A DNA stretch of 60,426 nucleotides, from positions 1 through 60,426 of the forward strand of contig NZ_MIJF01000100.1 of assembly GCF_001730235.1 (NCBI RefSeq), written 5' to 3'. The stretch comes from Vulcanibacillus modesticaldus. GTDB taxonomy: Bacteria > Bacillota > Bacilli > Tepidibacillales > Tepidibacillaceae. The notes beneath the pieces were generated by a model. The model worked only from the letters and a program-made list of their open reading frames with translations, searched no databases and was not told where the DNA came from. Numbering within the stretch: the first letter of the stretch is position 1; each line of letters opens with the position of its first letter. The translations under genes were made by a program, and so were the position numbers. Shown here one piece after another: positions 1 through 8,568 of this stretch.

Positions 1-1
1 A

Positions 2-727
2 TTTGTTCTTGGTACACTTGTTACAGGAGCCAATGTACATGATAGTAAAGTGTTAGATAAGATAGTTAATCAAGTAATCGAGAAAGTGGAAAAGCCAAGT
101 GCAGTCGTAGTAGATGCTGGATATAAAACACCTTATATCGCAAAATACTTATCAGATCAAGATATTCGACCAGTAATGCCTTATACACGTCCCAGAACAA
201 AAAGCGGATATATGAGAAAACATGAGTATGTATATGATGAATATTATGACTGTTACATCTGCCCAGTGGGAGAAATACTATCATATCAAACCACAACAAG
301 AGAAGGTTATAAACAGTATGCATCTAATCCAAAGATTTGTAAAAACTGTTCATTGTTATCATCATGTACACAGAGTAAAAATTATACGAAGATGATACAT
401 AGACATATATGGGAAGATTATATCGAAGAAGTGGATCACTTAAGACACACAGAAGAAAACAAGAGATTATATGCAAAGCGAAAAGAAACAATAGAAAGAG
501 TATTTGCAGATATGAAAGAGAAACATGGTTTGCGTTGGACTACGTTAAGAGGTTTGAAAAAAGTCTCGATGCAGGCGATGTTAGTTTTTGCTGCCATGAA
601 TTTGAAAAAGCTAGCGAATTGGACGTGGAAGAGACGTCCGAATCGCTCTCAATTTTTTATTTCATCCAGGATTTTAAGCATTTTTGACAAAAATAACCTC
701 ATGCTAGGTAATTTAGCACGAGGTTAG
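2..727 (+). CDS. IS1182-like transposase, 3' part (5' end outside window)
   Basis: The reading frame is open from base 2, so this is the C-terminal part of a DDE transposase cut by the window edge. An aspartate in VVVDAGYKT and a glutamate in ETIERVFADMKEKHGLR fit the second Asp and the final Glu of the DDE triad. A Cys cluster (CYICP, then CKNCSLLSSC) sits between them, as in IS1182-family (DDE_Tnp_1_6) transposases. The protein ends in a basic stretch. The GTG at 50 is internal and not a real start. The family call rests on motif memory; IS451-type relatives are the alternative. Confidence 0.85.
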   Translation, partial: FVLGTLVTGANVHDSKVLDKIVNQVIEKVEKPSAVVVDAGYKTPYIAKYLSDQDIRPVMPYTRPRTKSGYMRKHEYVYDEYYDCYICPVGEILSYQTTTREGYKQYASNPKICKNCSLLSSCTQSKNYTKMIHRHIWEDYIEEVDHLRHTEENKRLYAKRKETIERVFADMKEKHGLRWTTLRGLKKVSMQAMLVFAAMNLKKLANWTWKRRPNRSQFFISSRILSIFDKNNLMLGNLARG

Positions 728-738
728 TCTTCAGTCTG

Positions 739-766
739 AAAAGCCGTATCTACGGCTTTTCTGTTA
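739..766. terminator. Hairpin after the IS transposase
   Basis: AAAAGCCGTA (739-748) and TACGGCTTTT (751-760) form a perfect 10-bp inverted repeat, with T-rich DNA on one side and A-rich DNA on the other. It lies between the plus-strand transposase and the convergent gene ending at 769, so it may terminate transcription from both sides. It could also mark the IS right end. Confidence 0.6.
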
Positions 767-768
767 TT

Positions 769-1050
769 TTAATCATCATTAATATCTCTAAATTTACCAT
801 CAATTACTTTAAATTTTATATTGTTTTTTCTTGGTTTATAATGTTTTCGGCTAAAATTAAATGGATTATTATGTCTATACTTCCGATAAAAAATGGCATT
901 AAGTTTTTCTGGGTGTTTTAAAAAATAGTAGATTGAACCGAATACTAGAATTGGAATTATGAAATCAAAAAAGTTATTTATTAATGTGGTAAAAAAGCCA
1001 ATCAATATTAGGAAAATAATTATCCAAGTAAATGCGTTATATCTCTTCAT
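769..1050 (-). CDS. Small membrane protein, function unknown (YqhP position)
   Basis: This 93-aa protein has a short basic N-terminus, two hydrophobic helices (about residues 8-25 and 29-45) and a strongly basic, aromatic C-terminal half ending in acidic residues. It is probably an inner-membrane protein with a cytoplasmic tail. It follows yqhQ on the same strand, where Bacillus carries yqhP, but I do not recognise the sequence itself and assign no function. An ATG and a GGAGTGTC-like ribosome-binding site support the start. Confidence 0.6.
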   Translation of the reverse strand: MKRYNAFTWIIIFLILIGFFTTLINNFFDFIIPILVFGSIYYFLKHPEKLNAIFYRKYRHNNPFNFSRKHYKPRKNNIKFKVIDGKFRDINDD

Positions 1051-1079
1051 TTATGACACTCCTTCGTTGAAGAAATAAT

Positions 1080-2021
1080 CTAAGATAGTTCGCACTGGTT
1101 ATCCAATTCTCTCAATCGCTGAAAAGCGGCAATTGAAACCTCAATTTGAGATTCATCAGGTTCTTTAGTTGTTAAGTATTGTAACCAAATTCCTGGCAAA
1201 CCTAACCACTTAAGTATTGGCATATCACGCAATAAATTAGTAAAACGTAAAACCTCATAAGATACACCGATAACAACTGGGATTAAAGCTATACGTTGAA
1301 TAATCCTATCCCAGATCGAATTATATTCACTGATAAATCCGTTATAAAATGAATATATTAAAACTCCTATGACAACAGAGAAAATTATGAAACTACTTCC
1401 ACAACGATAATGAAAACGAGAATATTTTTTAACATTTTCAACTGTTAATTCCTCACCAGCTTCAAATGCATTAATGACTTTGTGTTCCGCACCATGATAT
1501 TGAAAAAGGCGTTTAATTAAAGCAGCTTGAGAGATGGCGATGATGTAAATGAATAGGATAATTATCTTAATACCACCCTCAATCAGATTATTGTAAAACT
1601 GGTTAGGAACAAGTTTACCGAAAAACAATTCTGCTAAAAACGCTGGTAGTGCAGTAAAAATAACTTTACCAAATATAAAAGATAACACTCCTACCACTGC
1701 TACACCTAAGATCATTGTCAAATTCGAAATATTTTCATCTTTTATATTTTTTTCCTCATCAGGGTCTAAATCAAAATGTTCAGTTGAAAAATTCAAATGC
1801 TTAGAGCCGTTAGCAGAAGCTTGGATTAATGCAACAATACCTCTTAAAAAGGGGATTTTTTTTAAATAGGAAACTGACTTTTTCTCCTTATTTTGTATTT
1901 CAAAGTAATCGATGCGTTTATTTTTGCGGCGAATGGCTGTTACACTATATTTTTTTCCACCAAACATAACCCCTTCGACAACAGCTTGCCCGCCGTAACA
2001 TTGAGTATTTTTGTTAGACAA
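1080..2021 (-). CDS. yqhQ: DUF1385 membrane protein YqhQ
   Basis: The N-terminal signature YGGQAVVEGVMFGG and the block FHYRCGSSF preceded by YHGAEHKVINAFEAGEELTV are hallmarks of DUF1385 (YqhQ). At least four hydrophobic segments lie between and after these blocks. The function of the family is poorly defined. The frame opens at a GTG at 2030, but that GTG is part of the Shine-Dalgarno-like GGGGTGA; the TTG at 2021, 6 nt downstream, gives a normal MSNKN start, so I use it. Its place next to yqhR/aroQ/yqhT matches Bacillales synteny. Confidence 0.9.
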   Translation of the reverse strand: MSNKNTQCYGGQAVVEGVMFGGKKYSVTAIRRKNKRIDYFEIQNKEKKSVSYLKKIPFLRGIVALIQASANGSKHLNFSTEHFDLDPDEEKNIKDENISNLTMILGVAVVGVLSFIFGKVIFTALPAFLAELFFGKLVPNQFYNNLIEGGIKIIILFIYIIAISQAALIKRLFQYHGAEHKVINAFEAGEELTVENVKKYSRFHYRCGSSFIIFSVVIGVLIYSFYNGFISEYNSIWDRIIQRIALIPVVIGVSYEVLRFTNLLRDMPILKWLGLPGIWLQYLTTKEPDESQIEVSIAAFQRLRELDNQCELS

Positions 2022-2190
2022 AAAAATCACCCCAAGCAGAAGATTTATAAAAGTAATTTTATCATGAATTTTCTTTTTCGGCTATTAATTAAAATATTTT
2101 TCCTTGTTTTGTATATCTTTTAACACTTATTTAGATACTAGTAGATAGAAATTCTATAAAACATTATGCTTTCAGATAGGGGGATTTACG

Positions 2191-2655
2191 ATGGAACTCT
2201 TTATCAAACGTTTTATTGACATATTAGATGAGACGGTACCTGTTACCTTAGTACATACTTTAATTGAACAACCATTAGGAGCAGTTATTCATGATCATTA
2301 TATTAAAATTCATGGAAGATTAGATTTGGCTAATGATGAAAGTCCTTATGTAGAAATTGAGATATATCCTTACGAGTCTAGGTATATTCATGCTTTGTTT
2401 GGAATTACTTACCCGAAAGCAGGAATTATTAATGAAACAGAATTTATAGAAAAAATTAAACAAGAGCACGAAATTCAAGTTGAAAAAGTTATATCTATAG
2501 CTGAAGAAGATAACTTCTACTATAGAGTTTATTATGAAGAGCAAATTAATGTGCCAGAAAATAATGGGGAAAAAGATCAATTACTTAAAAAGCTCATTTC
2601 CAAAATCAAAGAACGCTTATTAATTAGTGGTTACGAGGTAGGGAACGAGGAATAA
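2191..2655 (+). CDS. Conserved-looking protein of unknown function, 154 aa
   Basis: This is a soluble protein with no transmembrane segment or signal peptide. Its predicted beta-rich first half carries many Tyr and acidic residues (for example YVEIEIYPYESRYIHALFG) and a charged helix closes the C-terminus. The start has a strong site (AGGGGGA, 7 nt before the ATG). The stop is followed after 1 nt by yqhR, so the two are almost certainly co-transcribed. I do not recognise a family. It is divergent from yqhQ. Confidence 0.75.
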   Translation: MELFIKRFIDILDETVPVTLVHTLIEQPLGAVIHDHYIKIHGRLDLANDESPYVEIEIYPYESRYIHALFGITYPKAGIINETEFIEKIKQEHEIQVEKVISIAEEDNFYYRVYYEEQINVPENNGEKDQLLKKLISKIKERLLISGYEVGNEE

Positions 2656-2656
2656 T

Positions 2657-3139
2657 ATGGTGGAAAAAGAAGGTAAGAATCAGCAAAAGGAAGCGAAATC
2701 AAAAATTTGGGGCTTTACTTTATCAATTGGTCTATCAGCTGGGGTAATATGGGGGCTATTATCTTTACTAGCATATTACTTACAATTTACTGATATAGGT
2801 CCATCAATCTATGCTAAACCTTTTTTAAATCCAGATTATGTCCTAAAATGGCAGGGTCATTTTATTGGGGTAGTTTTTTTTATTGTTTATAGTGTAATAG
2901 CAACCTTTATTTACACTAAATTCTTAGTGAAATTCAAAGGACCATGGGCAGGGATAATTTATGGGATTATTTTGTGGGGGATAGTTTTTTTCTTACTGAA
3001 CCCATTATTAAAGCTGACAAAACCTGTTAAAGAACTAGGATTGAACACTAATTCAGTTATGATAAGCCTTTATATTTTAACAGGTCTTTTTATTGGATAC
3101 TCGATATCCGTAGAATTTAATACTGAAGATGATAGTTGA
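2657..3139 (+). CDS. yqhR: YqhR-family membrane protein
   Basis: This 160-aa protein has a charged cytoplasmic N-terminus (about residues 1-18) and four hydrophobic helices (about 20-42, 70-92, 97-118, 132-152). Length, topology and position immediately before aroQ match YqhR of Bacillus, a conserved membrane protein without a defined role. The Gly/Trp-rich segment KGPWAGIIYGIILWGIVFF is the best-conserved-looking part. The call is mainly by synteny and topology. Confidence 0.75.
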   Translation: MVEKEGKNQQKEAKSKIWGFTLSIGLSAGVIWGLLSLLAYYLQFTDIGPSIYAKPFLNPDYVLKWQGHFIGVVFFIVYSVIATFIYTKFLVKFKGPWAGIIYGIILWGIVFFLLNPLLKLTKPVKELGLNTNSVMISLYILTGLFIGYSISVEFNTEDDS

Positions 3140-3227
3140 AATCAATAGGAGAATGACGAAATAAACTATTCAAACAAAATTTTATATGATAAAATATTTG
3201 AGAAAAAAGCCCATTAGGAGAGTTTCA

Positions 3228-3665
3228 ATGAAAAAAAGAATATTAGTTCTTAATGGTCCTAATTTAAATCTCTTAGGTAAGAGGGAACCAAAAATTTATG
3301 GCACTACAACTTTAGAAGAAGTTAATAAACAAATGTTACAAATTGCTGAGGAAAAAAATTTAGAATTGACTTTTTTTCAGTCTAACCATGAAGGTGAATT
3401 GATTGATCATATCCATGATGCCATGGGTAATTTTGATGGGATTATTATGAATCCTGGAGCATTTACCCATTATAGTTACGCTATTTCTGATGCCATCGCT
3501 GCTGTTCAAATACCATTGATAGAGGTACATATTTCAAATATTTATCAACGTGAAACTTTTCGCCAGCATTCTGTTATTGCTCCAGTGTCAATTGGTCAAA
3601 TATCAGGTTTAGGTGTATTTGGCTATATTGCTGCCATTTATTTTTTTGCAGATTTTTATAAATGA
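3228..3665 (+). CDS. aroQ: Type II 3-dehydroquinate dehydratase
   Basis: This enzyme converts 3-dehydroquinate to 3-dehydroshikimate in the shikimate pathway and forms a cytoplasmic dodecamer. The N-terminal ILVLNGPNLNLLGKREP motif, the catalytic Tyr in KIYG (residue 24), NPGAFTHYS with the catalytic His, and NIYQRETFRQHS with the substrate-binding Arg are all present. The frame is open from 3186, but GGAG stands 8 nt before the ATG at 3228, which gives the usual 145-aa enzyme. It lies between yqhR and yqhT as in Bacillus. Confidence 0.97.
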   Translation: MKKRILVLNGPNLNLLGKREPKIYGTTTLEEVNKQMLQIAEEKNLELTFFQSNHEGELIDHIHDAMGNFDGIIMNPGAFTHYSYAISDAIAAVQIPLIEVHISNIYQRETFRQHSVIAPVSIGQISGLGVFGYIAAIYFFADFYK

Positions 3666-3697
3666 TCAATTTTTAATTTATATTAGGGAGTGATATT

Positions 3698-4768
3698 GTG
3701 GAGAAACGGTTAGGGAAATTAAGAGAGCTTTTAAAAGAAAAGCAGATTGATGGAATGCTGATCACAAATCCTAGTAATCGTAGATATATTACCGGGTTTA
3801 CTGGCAGTGCAGGTTATGCTTTAATTACCCAGAATAAAGCGATTTTTATTACTGATTTTCGTTACATTCAACAAGCAAAAACACAAGCTCCTTCTTTTGA
3901 AATTGTACAACACTCAGGGTCAATTGTTGATGCTGTCAAGGAACAATTAATTAACTTTGAAGTACATAATTTAGGTTTTGAAAAAGATGACGTTACTTAT
4001 TCTCTCTTTAAAAAGTTTGAGGAGAGTTTTTCTGGAGTTAAATTAGTTCCTCTCTCACAAGTTATTGAGTCTTTAAGAATAGTTAAAGATGAAGAAGAAA
4101 TAAAGTTGATTAAAAAGGCGACAGAAATTGCTGATCAAGCTTTTTCTCATATTCTAAATGTGATTAAACCGGGAATAAAAGAAGTTGATGTTAGTTTAGA
4201 ATTGGAATTTAAGATGAGGGAATTAGGAGCGCAAGGGGCTTCATTTGAAATAATTGTTGCTTCTGGCTTTCGCTCTGCATTACCACATGGTATTGCAAGT
4301 GAGAAAGTGATCGAAACAGGAGATTTTGTAACCATTGACTTTGGTGCAATATATAATGGATATGTTTCCGACATCACTAGAACCGTTGTAGTTGGGAAGG
4401 CCAGTGAAAAACAAAAGGAAATTTATAATATTGTCCTTGAGGCACAGTTAAATGGTGTAAATAAGATTCGAGCGGGTATGACTGGTAAAGAAGCAGATGC
4501 TTTAACTAGAGATATTATTGCGAGATATGGATATGCTGAATATTTTGGCCACGGTACTGGTCATGGAATCGGGCTTGATGTCCATGAAGCTCCCACCGTT
4601 TCTCACAAGGGTGAAACTGTTTTAAAACCAGGTATGCTCGTAACCGTCGAGCCAGGGATTTATATTCCTGAATTTGGTGGAGTAAGGATTGAAGATGACT
4701 TATTAATCACCGAAACAGGGAATGAGATTCTGACCAAATCTACAAAAGATTTGATCATTATTGATTAA
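3698..4768 (+). CDS. yqhT: Xaa-Pro peptidase (M24B family, YqhT)
   Basis: This is a dinuclear-metal creatinase-fold peptidase that releases N-terminal residues before proline. It has an N-terminal creatinase domain (about 1-125) and a C-terminal pita-bread domain. The metal ligands are visible: two Asp in TIDFGAIYNGYVSDITRT, His in GHGTGHGIGLDVHEAP, Glu in VTVEPGIYIP and Glu in GGVRIEDDLL. The 356-aa length is typical. The start is a GTG preceded by AGGGAGTGAT. It sits directly before efp, a standard Firmicutes pairing that may help process Pro-rich peptides (inference). Confidence 0.95.
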   Translation: MEKRLGKLRELLKEKQIDGMLITNPSNRRYITGFTGSAGYALITQNKAIFITDFRYIQQAKTQAPSFEIVQHSGSIVDAVKEQLINFEVHNLGFEKDDVTYSLFKKFEESFSGVKLVPLSQVIESLRIVKDEEEIKLIKKATEIADQAFSHILNVIKPGIKEVDVSLELEFKMRELGAQGASFEIIVASGFRSALPHGIASEKVIETGDFVTIDFGAIYNGYVSDITRTVVVGKASEKQKEIYNIVLEAQLNGVNKIRAGMTGKEADALTRDIIARYGYAEYFGHGTGHGIGLDVHEAPTVSHKGETVLKPGMLVTVEPGIYIPEFGGVRIEDDLLITETGNEILTKSTKDLIIID

Positions 4769-4819
4769 CTTTGTTGTCCATAAATTTATATATAAAATTA
4801 AATACTAGGAGGGTTTACT

Positions 4820-5377
4820 TTGATTTCAACTAACGATTTTCGCACAGGTTTAACAATAGAGGTTGATGGTGATATTTGGCAAGTCATTGACTTCCAACAC
4901 GTAAAGCCAGGTAAAGGGGCAGCGTTTGTTCGCTCAAAACTTAAAAATATGAGAAATGGTTCCGTTCAAGAAAAGACATTCCGTGCAGGAGAAAAAATTC
5001 CAAGAGCACATATAGAGACTAGAGAAATGCAGTATCTATATAATAGTGGTGATGAGTATACGTTCATGGATACTGAAACATATGATCAAATCAACTTGCC
5101 AGTAAGTCGTTTAGAAAGAGAAATTAAGTTCCTTAAAGAAAATATGAATGTTCATATTGTGAACTACAAGGATGAAATAATCGGTATCCAATTACCTAAT
5201 ACAGTAATTTTAGAAGTTCTTGATACTGAACCTGGAATTAAGGGTGATACAGCAACAGGTGCTACTAAATCTGCAACTCTAGAAACTGGGTTAACTGTTC
5301 AAGTGCCACTATTTGTTAATGTTGGAGATCAGTTAATTATTGATACCCGATCCGGCGAATATGTTTCTCGGGCCTAA
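4820..5377 (+). CDS. efp: Translation elongation factor P
   Basis: EF-P rescues ribosomes stalled at polyproline. The 185-aa protein has the N-terminal KOW-like domain with the loop [10 protein letters not shown], whose Lys (about residue 32) is the site modified in some bacteria. Two OB-fold domains follow, ending in the conserved [16 protein letters not shown] and VPLFVNVGD...[12 protein letters not shown]. It starts at TTG with AGGAGGG 7 nt upstream. A hairpin terminator follows directly. Confidence 0.98.
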   Translation: MISTNDFRTGLTIEVDGDIWQVIDFQHVKPGKGAAFVRSKLKNMRNGSVQEKTFRAGEKIPRAHIETREMQYLYNSGDEYTFMDTETYDQINLPVSRLEREIKFLKENMNVHIVNYKDEIIGIQLPNTVILEVLDTEPGIKGDTATGATKSATLETGLTVQVPLFVNVGDQLIIDTRSGEYVSRA

Positions 5378-5398
5378 TTAAATATCTAAATACACTAG

Positions 5399-5428
5399 CC
5401 TATCCTTTTTTGAGGATAGGTTTTTTAT
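5399..5428 (+). terminator. Rho-independent terminator after efp
   Basis: CCTATCC (5399-5405) and GGATAGG (5414-5420) pair around an 8-nt T-rich loop and are followed by TTTTTT. This ends the yqhR-aroQ-yqhT-efp group. Confidence 0.85.
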
Positions 5429-5545
5429 TTTTACTGAAAAGTTTAAAGATGTACAACTGTTCTTTAGTAGGTATTAATTGGTTAGTTGTTAGCATATGTT
5501 GTTTATATAATGGTCAAGTTTTTAGTGTGATAATGGGGGATAAAG

Positions 5546-5815
5546 ATGGATATGATAAACAAATTTGTGCTCAGTATGGCGATGTTACGATTTCTATCTG
5601 GAAGTATAGAGATCCTAGCAGGGATCATAATGCTCAAATTAAATGACCTCAATAAATCATTAATTGTTAATTCTTCATTAATAGTAGTTGGACCAATTGT
5701 TTTCATTGTTACAACTTCCATTGGACTTATTGGCCTTAGTGATAAACTTTCTTTTTCAAAATTACTCTGGATCTTAACAGGTGTATTATTTATTTTAATT
5801 GGGATTAGAAAATAG
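5546..5815 (+). CDS. yqhV: DUF2619 membrane protein YqhV
   Basis: This 89-aa protein has three predicted helices (about 8-28, 38-60, 70-87) and the pattern MAMLRFLSGSIEILAGIIMLK, as in YqhV/DUF2619, a small protein normally found between efp and spoIIIAA in Bacillales. Function is unknown. GGGGGAT stands 5 nt before the ATG. Another frame crosses the same DNA but has no ribosome-binding site. Confidence 0.85.
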   Translation: MDMINKFVLSMAMLRFLSGSIEILAGIIMLKLNDLNKSLIVNSSLIVVGPIVFIVTTSIGLIGLSDKLSFSKLLWILTGVLFILIGIRK

Positions 5816-5891
5816 GATAATTCCTCATAAAAAGTACATACTAGGGATGTAAAAAAGTTGATAATTAGCAAGAATAATGGGAGGAATTTTA

Positions 5892-6338
5892 ATGGACAGA
5901 ATATCGGAAAGAATTTCCTATCTAGAAGGTTTGGCGGATGGCTTAGACATATATGATAGGAAGGAAGGTAAGGTATTCGAAGAAATAATTGGGATATTAT
6001 CTGATCTAAATAATTCTTTAAAAATAACAAAAGATCGTATTATCGACTTAGAAGATTATATTAATATTATGGATGAGGATTTAAATGAGCTAGAAAACGA
6101 CTATTATGAATATGATGATTTTGAAGAGGACTATGACGATGATGTAGAAATAGATGAAGATGATGTGGGTATTGGGTATTATCGAGTAGAATGTCCCAAT
6201 TGTCACGATACGATAATGGTTGATCATGAATTATTTGAATATGATGAACCTACAGAAGTTGTCTGTCCAAACTGTCATGAGTCAATAATTATAGATTCAG
6301 ATGACATAAATGATGCTGAAGATGACGTTGAGGGTTAA
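5892..6338 (+). CDS. CD1247 N-domain protein with C-terminal zinc ribbon
   Basis: This 148-aa protein starts with MDRISERISYLEGLADGL, typical of the 'CD1247 N-terminal domain' family next to spoIIIAA in many spore-formers. A coiled-coil stretch (about 1-70) and a very acidic linker (about 72-97) follow. The C-terminal zinc ribbon has two CPNCH motifs. The role is unknown. The ATG at 5877 overlaps the ribosome-binding site, and GGGAGG is correctly spaced for the ATG at 5892. A terminator separates it from the spoIIIA operon. Confidence 0.8.
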   Translation: MDRISERISYLEGLADGLDIYDRKEGKVFEEIIGILSDLNNSLKITKDRIIDLEDYINIMDEDLNELENDYYEYDDFEEDYDDDVEIDEDDVGIGYYRVECPNCHDTIMVDHELFEYDEPTEVVCPNCHESIIIDSDDINDAEDDVEG

Positions 6339-6371
6339 GAGACCTTTTTTATAGGGTCTCTTTTCTTTTTT
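6337..6371 (+). terminator. Terminator before the spoIIIA operon
   Basis: AAGAGACC (6337-6344) and GGTCTCTT (6355-6362) pair, followed by a T-rich run (TTTTCTTTTTT). It overlaps the stop codon of the upstream gene. Confidence 0.85.
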
Positions 6372-6399
6372 GCATAATTTGGTCAAGCCAGCATATGTA
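6372..6399 (+). promoter_or_regulatory. Sigma-E-like promoter of spoIIIAA
   Basis: GCATAAT (6372-6378), a 13-bp spacer and CATATGTA (6392-6399) resemble the mother-cell sigma-E consensus (kmATAtt / CATACAnT). The spoIIIA operon is sigma-E dependent in B. subtilis. Similar elements precede mciZ and spoIIM in this window. Confidence 0.6.
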
Positions 6400-6447
6400 T
6401 TAGTGAAGAAATAAGTTCGTCCTAAAACGGAGTAGGAGGATATAAGA

Positions 6448-7422
6448 ATGTTGGGGGAAATAAGCGCAATCTTACCTTTAAATATTAGGTGGATTATTGA
6501 ACAGTTAAACCAAGAAATTCAAGAAAAGATTGAGGAGATAAGAATTAGAGAAAAATTACCATTAGAAATAATTTATGAAGATCAACAGGCTTTTTTAACT
6601 CCAAGGGGACAATTAACTAATAATATTGAGCAAGCTTATTATCCGACTAGAGAAGATACATTTAAATTAATGAATTTAATTAGTAATCATTCCATTTATC
6701 GCTTAGAAGAGGAATTGAAACGAGGATATATTACTGTAAAGGGAGGTCATAGGGTAGGAATTGCTGGTAAAGTTATTTTAGAAAAGGGTGAAGTAAAAAC
6801 CATTAGGGATATATCCAGTTTTAATATTAGGATTGCTAAACAAGTAATCGGTTCTGCAGATATTATAATGCCCTATATCATAGACCGGAAAGAGAAGAGT
6901 ATTCGTAATACATTAATAATTTCTCCACCCCAATGTGGAAAAACAACATTACTACGAGATGTTGCTAGACAAATTAGTTCGGGGATTTCTAAGTATCACT
7001 TTTCAGGAATAAAGGTGGGAATCGTTGACGAAAGATCGGAAATCGCTGGATGTGTACGTGGAGTACCTCAAAATCAAGTTGGTTTGCGAACGGATGTCTT
7101 AGATGCTTGTCCAAAGGCTGAAGGAATGATGATGTTTATACGGTCAATGTCCCCAGATGTTTTAATTGTTGATGAAATTGGTCGTAAAGAAGATGCTCTA
7201 GCAATCTTTGAAGCTAGGAATGCTGGAGTCAAGGTTATTGCTACAGCACATGGAAGTAATGTCGGTGAAGTCGCTAAAAGGCCTTCATTATCCTCTCTTA
7301 TTCAACAGGAAATTTTTTCAAGGTATATCATATTGAGTAGGAAAAGAGGGGTCGGAACGATAGAAACCGTTTTAGATGAACAATTAAAGCCTGTAACAAG
7401 TAAGGAACGGATTTATGCTTAA
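6448..7422 (+). CDS. spoIIIAA: Stage III sporulation ATPase SpoIIIAA
   Basis: This is a secretion-type (VirB11/PilT-like) ATPase of the SpoIIIA-SpoIIQ channel between mother cell and forespore. A Walker A (PPQCGKTTLL, about residue 160), DERSEIAG and a Walker B (VLIVDEIGR) are visible. The 324-aa length is normal. A strong AGGAGGATAT precedes the ATG. It is the first gene of an intact eight-gene operon and overlaps spoIIIAB by 8 nt. Confidence 0.97.
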   Translation: MLGEISAILPLNIRWIIEQLNQEIQEKIEEIRIREKLPLEIIYEDQQAFLTPRGQLTNNIEQAYYPTREDTFKLMNLISNHSIYRLEEELKRGYITVKGGHRVGIAGKVILEKGEVKTIRDISSFNIRIAKQVIGSADIIMPYIIDRKEKSIRNTLIISPPQCGKTTLLRDVARQISSGISKYHFSGIKVGIVDERSEIAGCVRGVPQNQVGLRTDVLDACPKAEGMMMFIRSMSPDVLIVDEIGRKEDALAIFEARNAGVKVIATAHGSNVGEVAKRPSLSSLIQQEIFSRYIILSRKRGVGTIETVLDEQLKPVTSKERIYA

Positions 7423-7933
7423 ATTACTGGGTGCAACCTTGATAATTGCGGCTTCATCCTTTGGAGGGTTTTATATAGCTCGACTCTATCGAGAACGACC
7501 AATTCAACTTAGAATGTTAGGGCAAGCTTTACGGATATTAGAAACGGAAATCATTTATGGTTCAAATCCACTTTATCAAGCGATGGAGCATATAGGTCAA
7601 AGGGTAACTGGGGCTTTAGGTTTGATATTTTTAACAATGAGTGAAAATTTACTAAAGTTCGATGGGGCCTCCACATTTGAATGTTGGGAGGATGCGATAA
7701 ATCAACATTTTCATCAAACATCATTAAAAAAGCAAGATCGAGAAATATTAATTAATTTTGGTCAAACTCTAGGGATTTCTGATAAAGAAGACCAAATGAA
7801 ACATATCCGTATGACGATACAAAATCTGGCCGCTGAAGAGAGTTTGGCTAGAGAAGAACAGAAAACTTATGAAAAACTAAGCAAAAATTTAGGAGTTTTA
7901 TTAGGAATGCTGATTGTTATTTTGATTTATTAG
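7415..7933 (+). CDS. spoIIIAB: Stage III sporulation protein SpoIIIAB
   Basis: This 172-aa protein has an N-terminal helix (about 3-19) and a C-terminal helix (about 153-171) flanking a cytoplasmic helical domain resembling GspF/T2SF platform proteins. It contains the family-type ARLYRERPIQLRMLGQALRILETEI segment. It starts inside the end of spoIIIAA, indicating translational coupling. Confidence 0.95.
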   Translation: MLKLLGATLIIAASSFGGFYIARLYRERPIQLRMLGQALRILETEIIYGSNPLYQAMEHIGQRVTGALGLIFLTMSENLLKFDGASTFECWEDAINQHFHQTSLKKQDREILINFGQTLGISDKEDQMKHIRMTIQNLAAEESLAREEQKTYEKLSKNLGVLLGMLIVILIY

Positions 7934-7945
7934 GTGGTGGAATAT

Positions 7946-8149
7946 ATGCAATTTGAGATAGAAACTATTTTTCAAATTGCTGGAATAGGAATTATTTTGG
8001 CAATGATCCATACTATCCTAAAGCAGATGGGAAAAGAAGATGTTGCACACTGGGTAATAGTTATCGGTTTTGTTGTAATCCTTTATATGGTTGCTTTTTT
8101 TGTAAATGATCTGTTCCAGGAGATTCAGCGGGTATTTTTATTTCAATAA
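7946..8149 (+). CDS. spoIIIAC: Stage III sporulation protein SpoIIIAC
   Basis: This 67-aa protein has two transmembrane helices (about 7-25 and 36-57) and the conserved QMGKEDVAHWV loop, typical of SpoIIIAC (about 68 aa). The frame opens at GTG 7934, but GGTGG is correctly placed before the ATG at 7946. Its paralogue-like partner SpoIIIAD follows. Confidence 0.95.
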   Translation: MQFEIETIFQIAGIGIILAMIHTILKQMGKEDVAHWVIVIGFVVILYMVAFFVNDLFQEIQRVFLFQ

Positions 8150-8166
8150 TTTTAGAGGGTGAAAAC

Positions 8167-8556
8167 ATGGAAATAGTTCAAATCGTAGGTTTAGGACTCA
8201 TCGTTACTTTACTTACAGCTTTACTGACAGATAAGAGCCCGCAGTTTTCTTTCCTCATTATTATTTTTGCAGAAGTAATTATTTTCTTTTTCTTAATAGA
8301 GAAAATTTCCGATATTATCTTGGTTTTAGAAAGATTAGCCGTACGAGCAAATATAAATATGGTCTACCTTGAAACGATTCTTAAGATTATTGGTATAGCA
8401 TATATTGCAGAATTTGGTGCTCAAATTACTAGGGATGCTGGACAAGGGGCGATAGCTTCAAAAATAGAGTTAGCTGGAAAAATATTGATAATGGTTATGG
8501 CTGTTCCGATCATTAGTGTAATTATTGAAACAGTAATCAATTTAATTCCTAACTAA
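8167..8556 (+). CDS. spoIIIAD: Stage III sporulation protein SpoIIIAD
   Basis: This 129-aa membrane protein has four hydrophobic helices and the motif TILKIIGIAYIAEFGAQITRDAGQ, characteristic of SpoIIIAD. Length is standard. AGAGGGTG precedes the ATG. It is part of the membrane-embedded base of the SpoIIIA complex. Confidence 0.95.
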   Translation: MEIVQIVGLGLIVTLLTALLTDKSPQFSFLIIIFAEVIIFFFLIEKISDIILVLERLAVRANINMVYLETILKIIGIAYIAEFGAQITRDAGQGAIASKIELAGKILIMVMAVPIISVIIETVINLIPN

Positions 8557-8568
8557 AGGATGGTGAAA

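Noticed and set aside
409-687. 92-aa plus-strand ORF inside the transposase
   Set aside because: It is an alternate frame of the IS1182-like gene without start signals.
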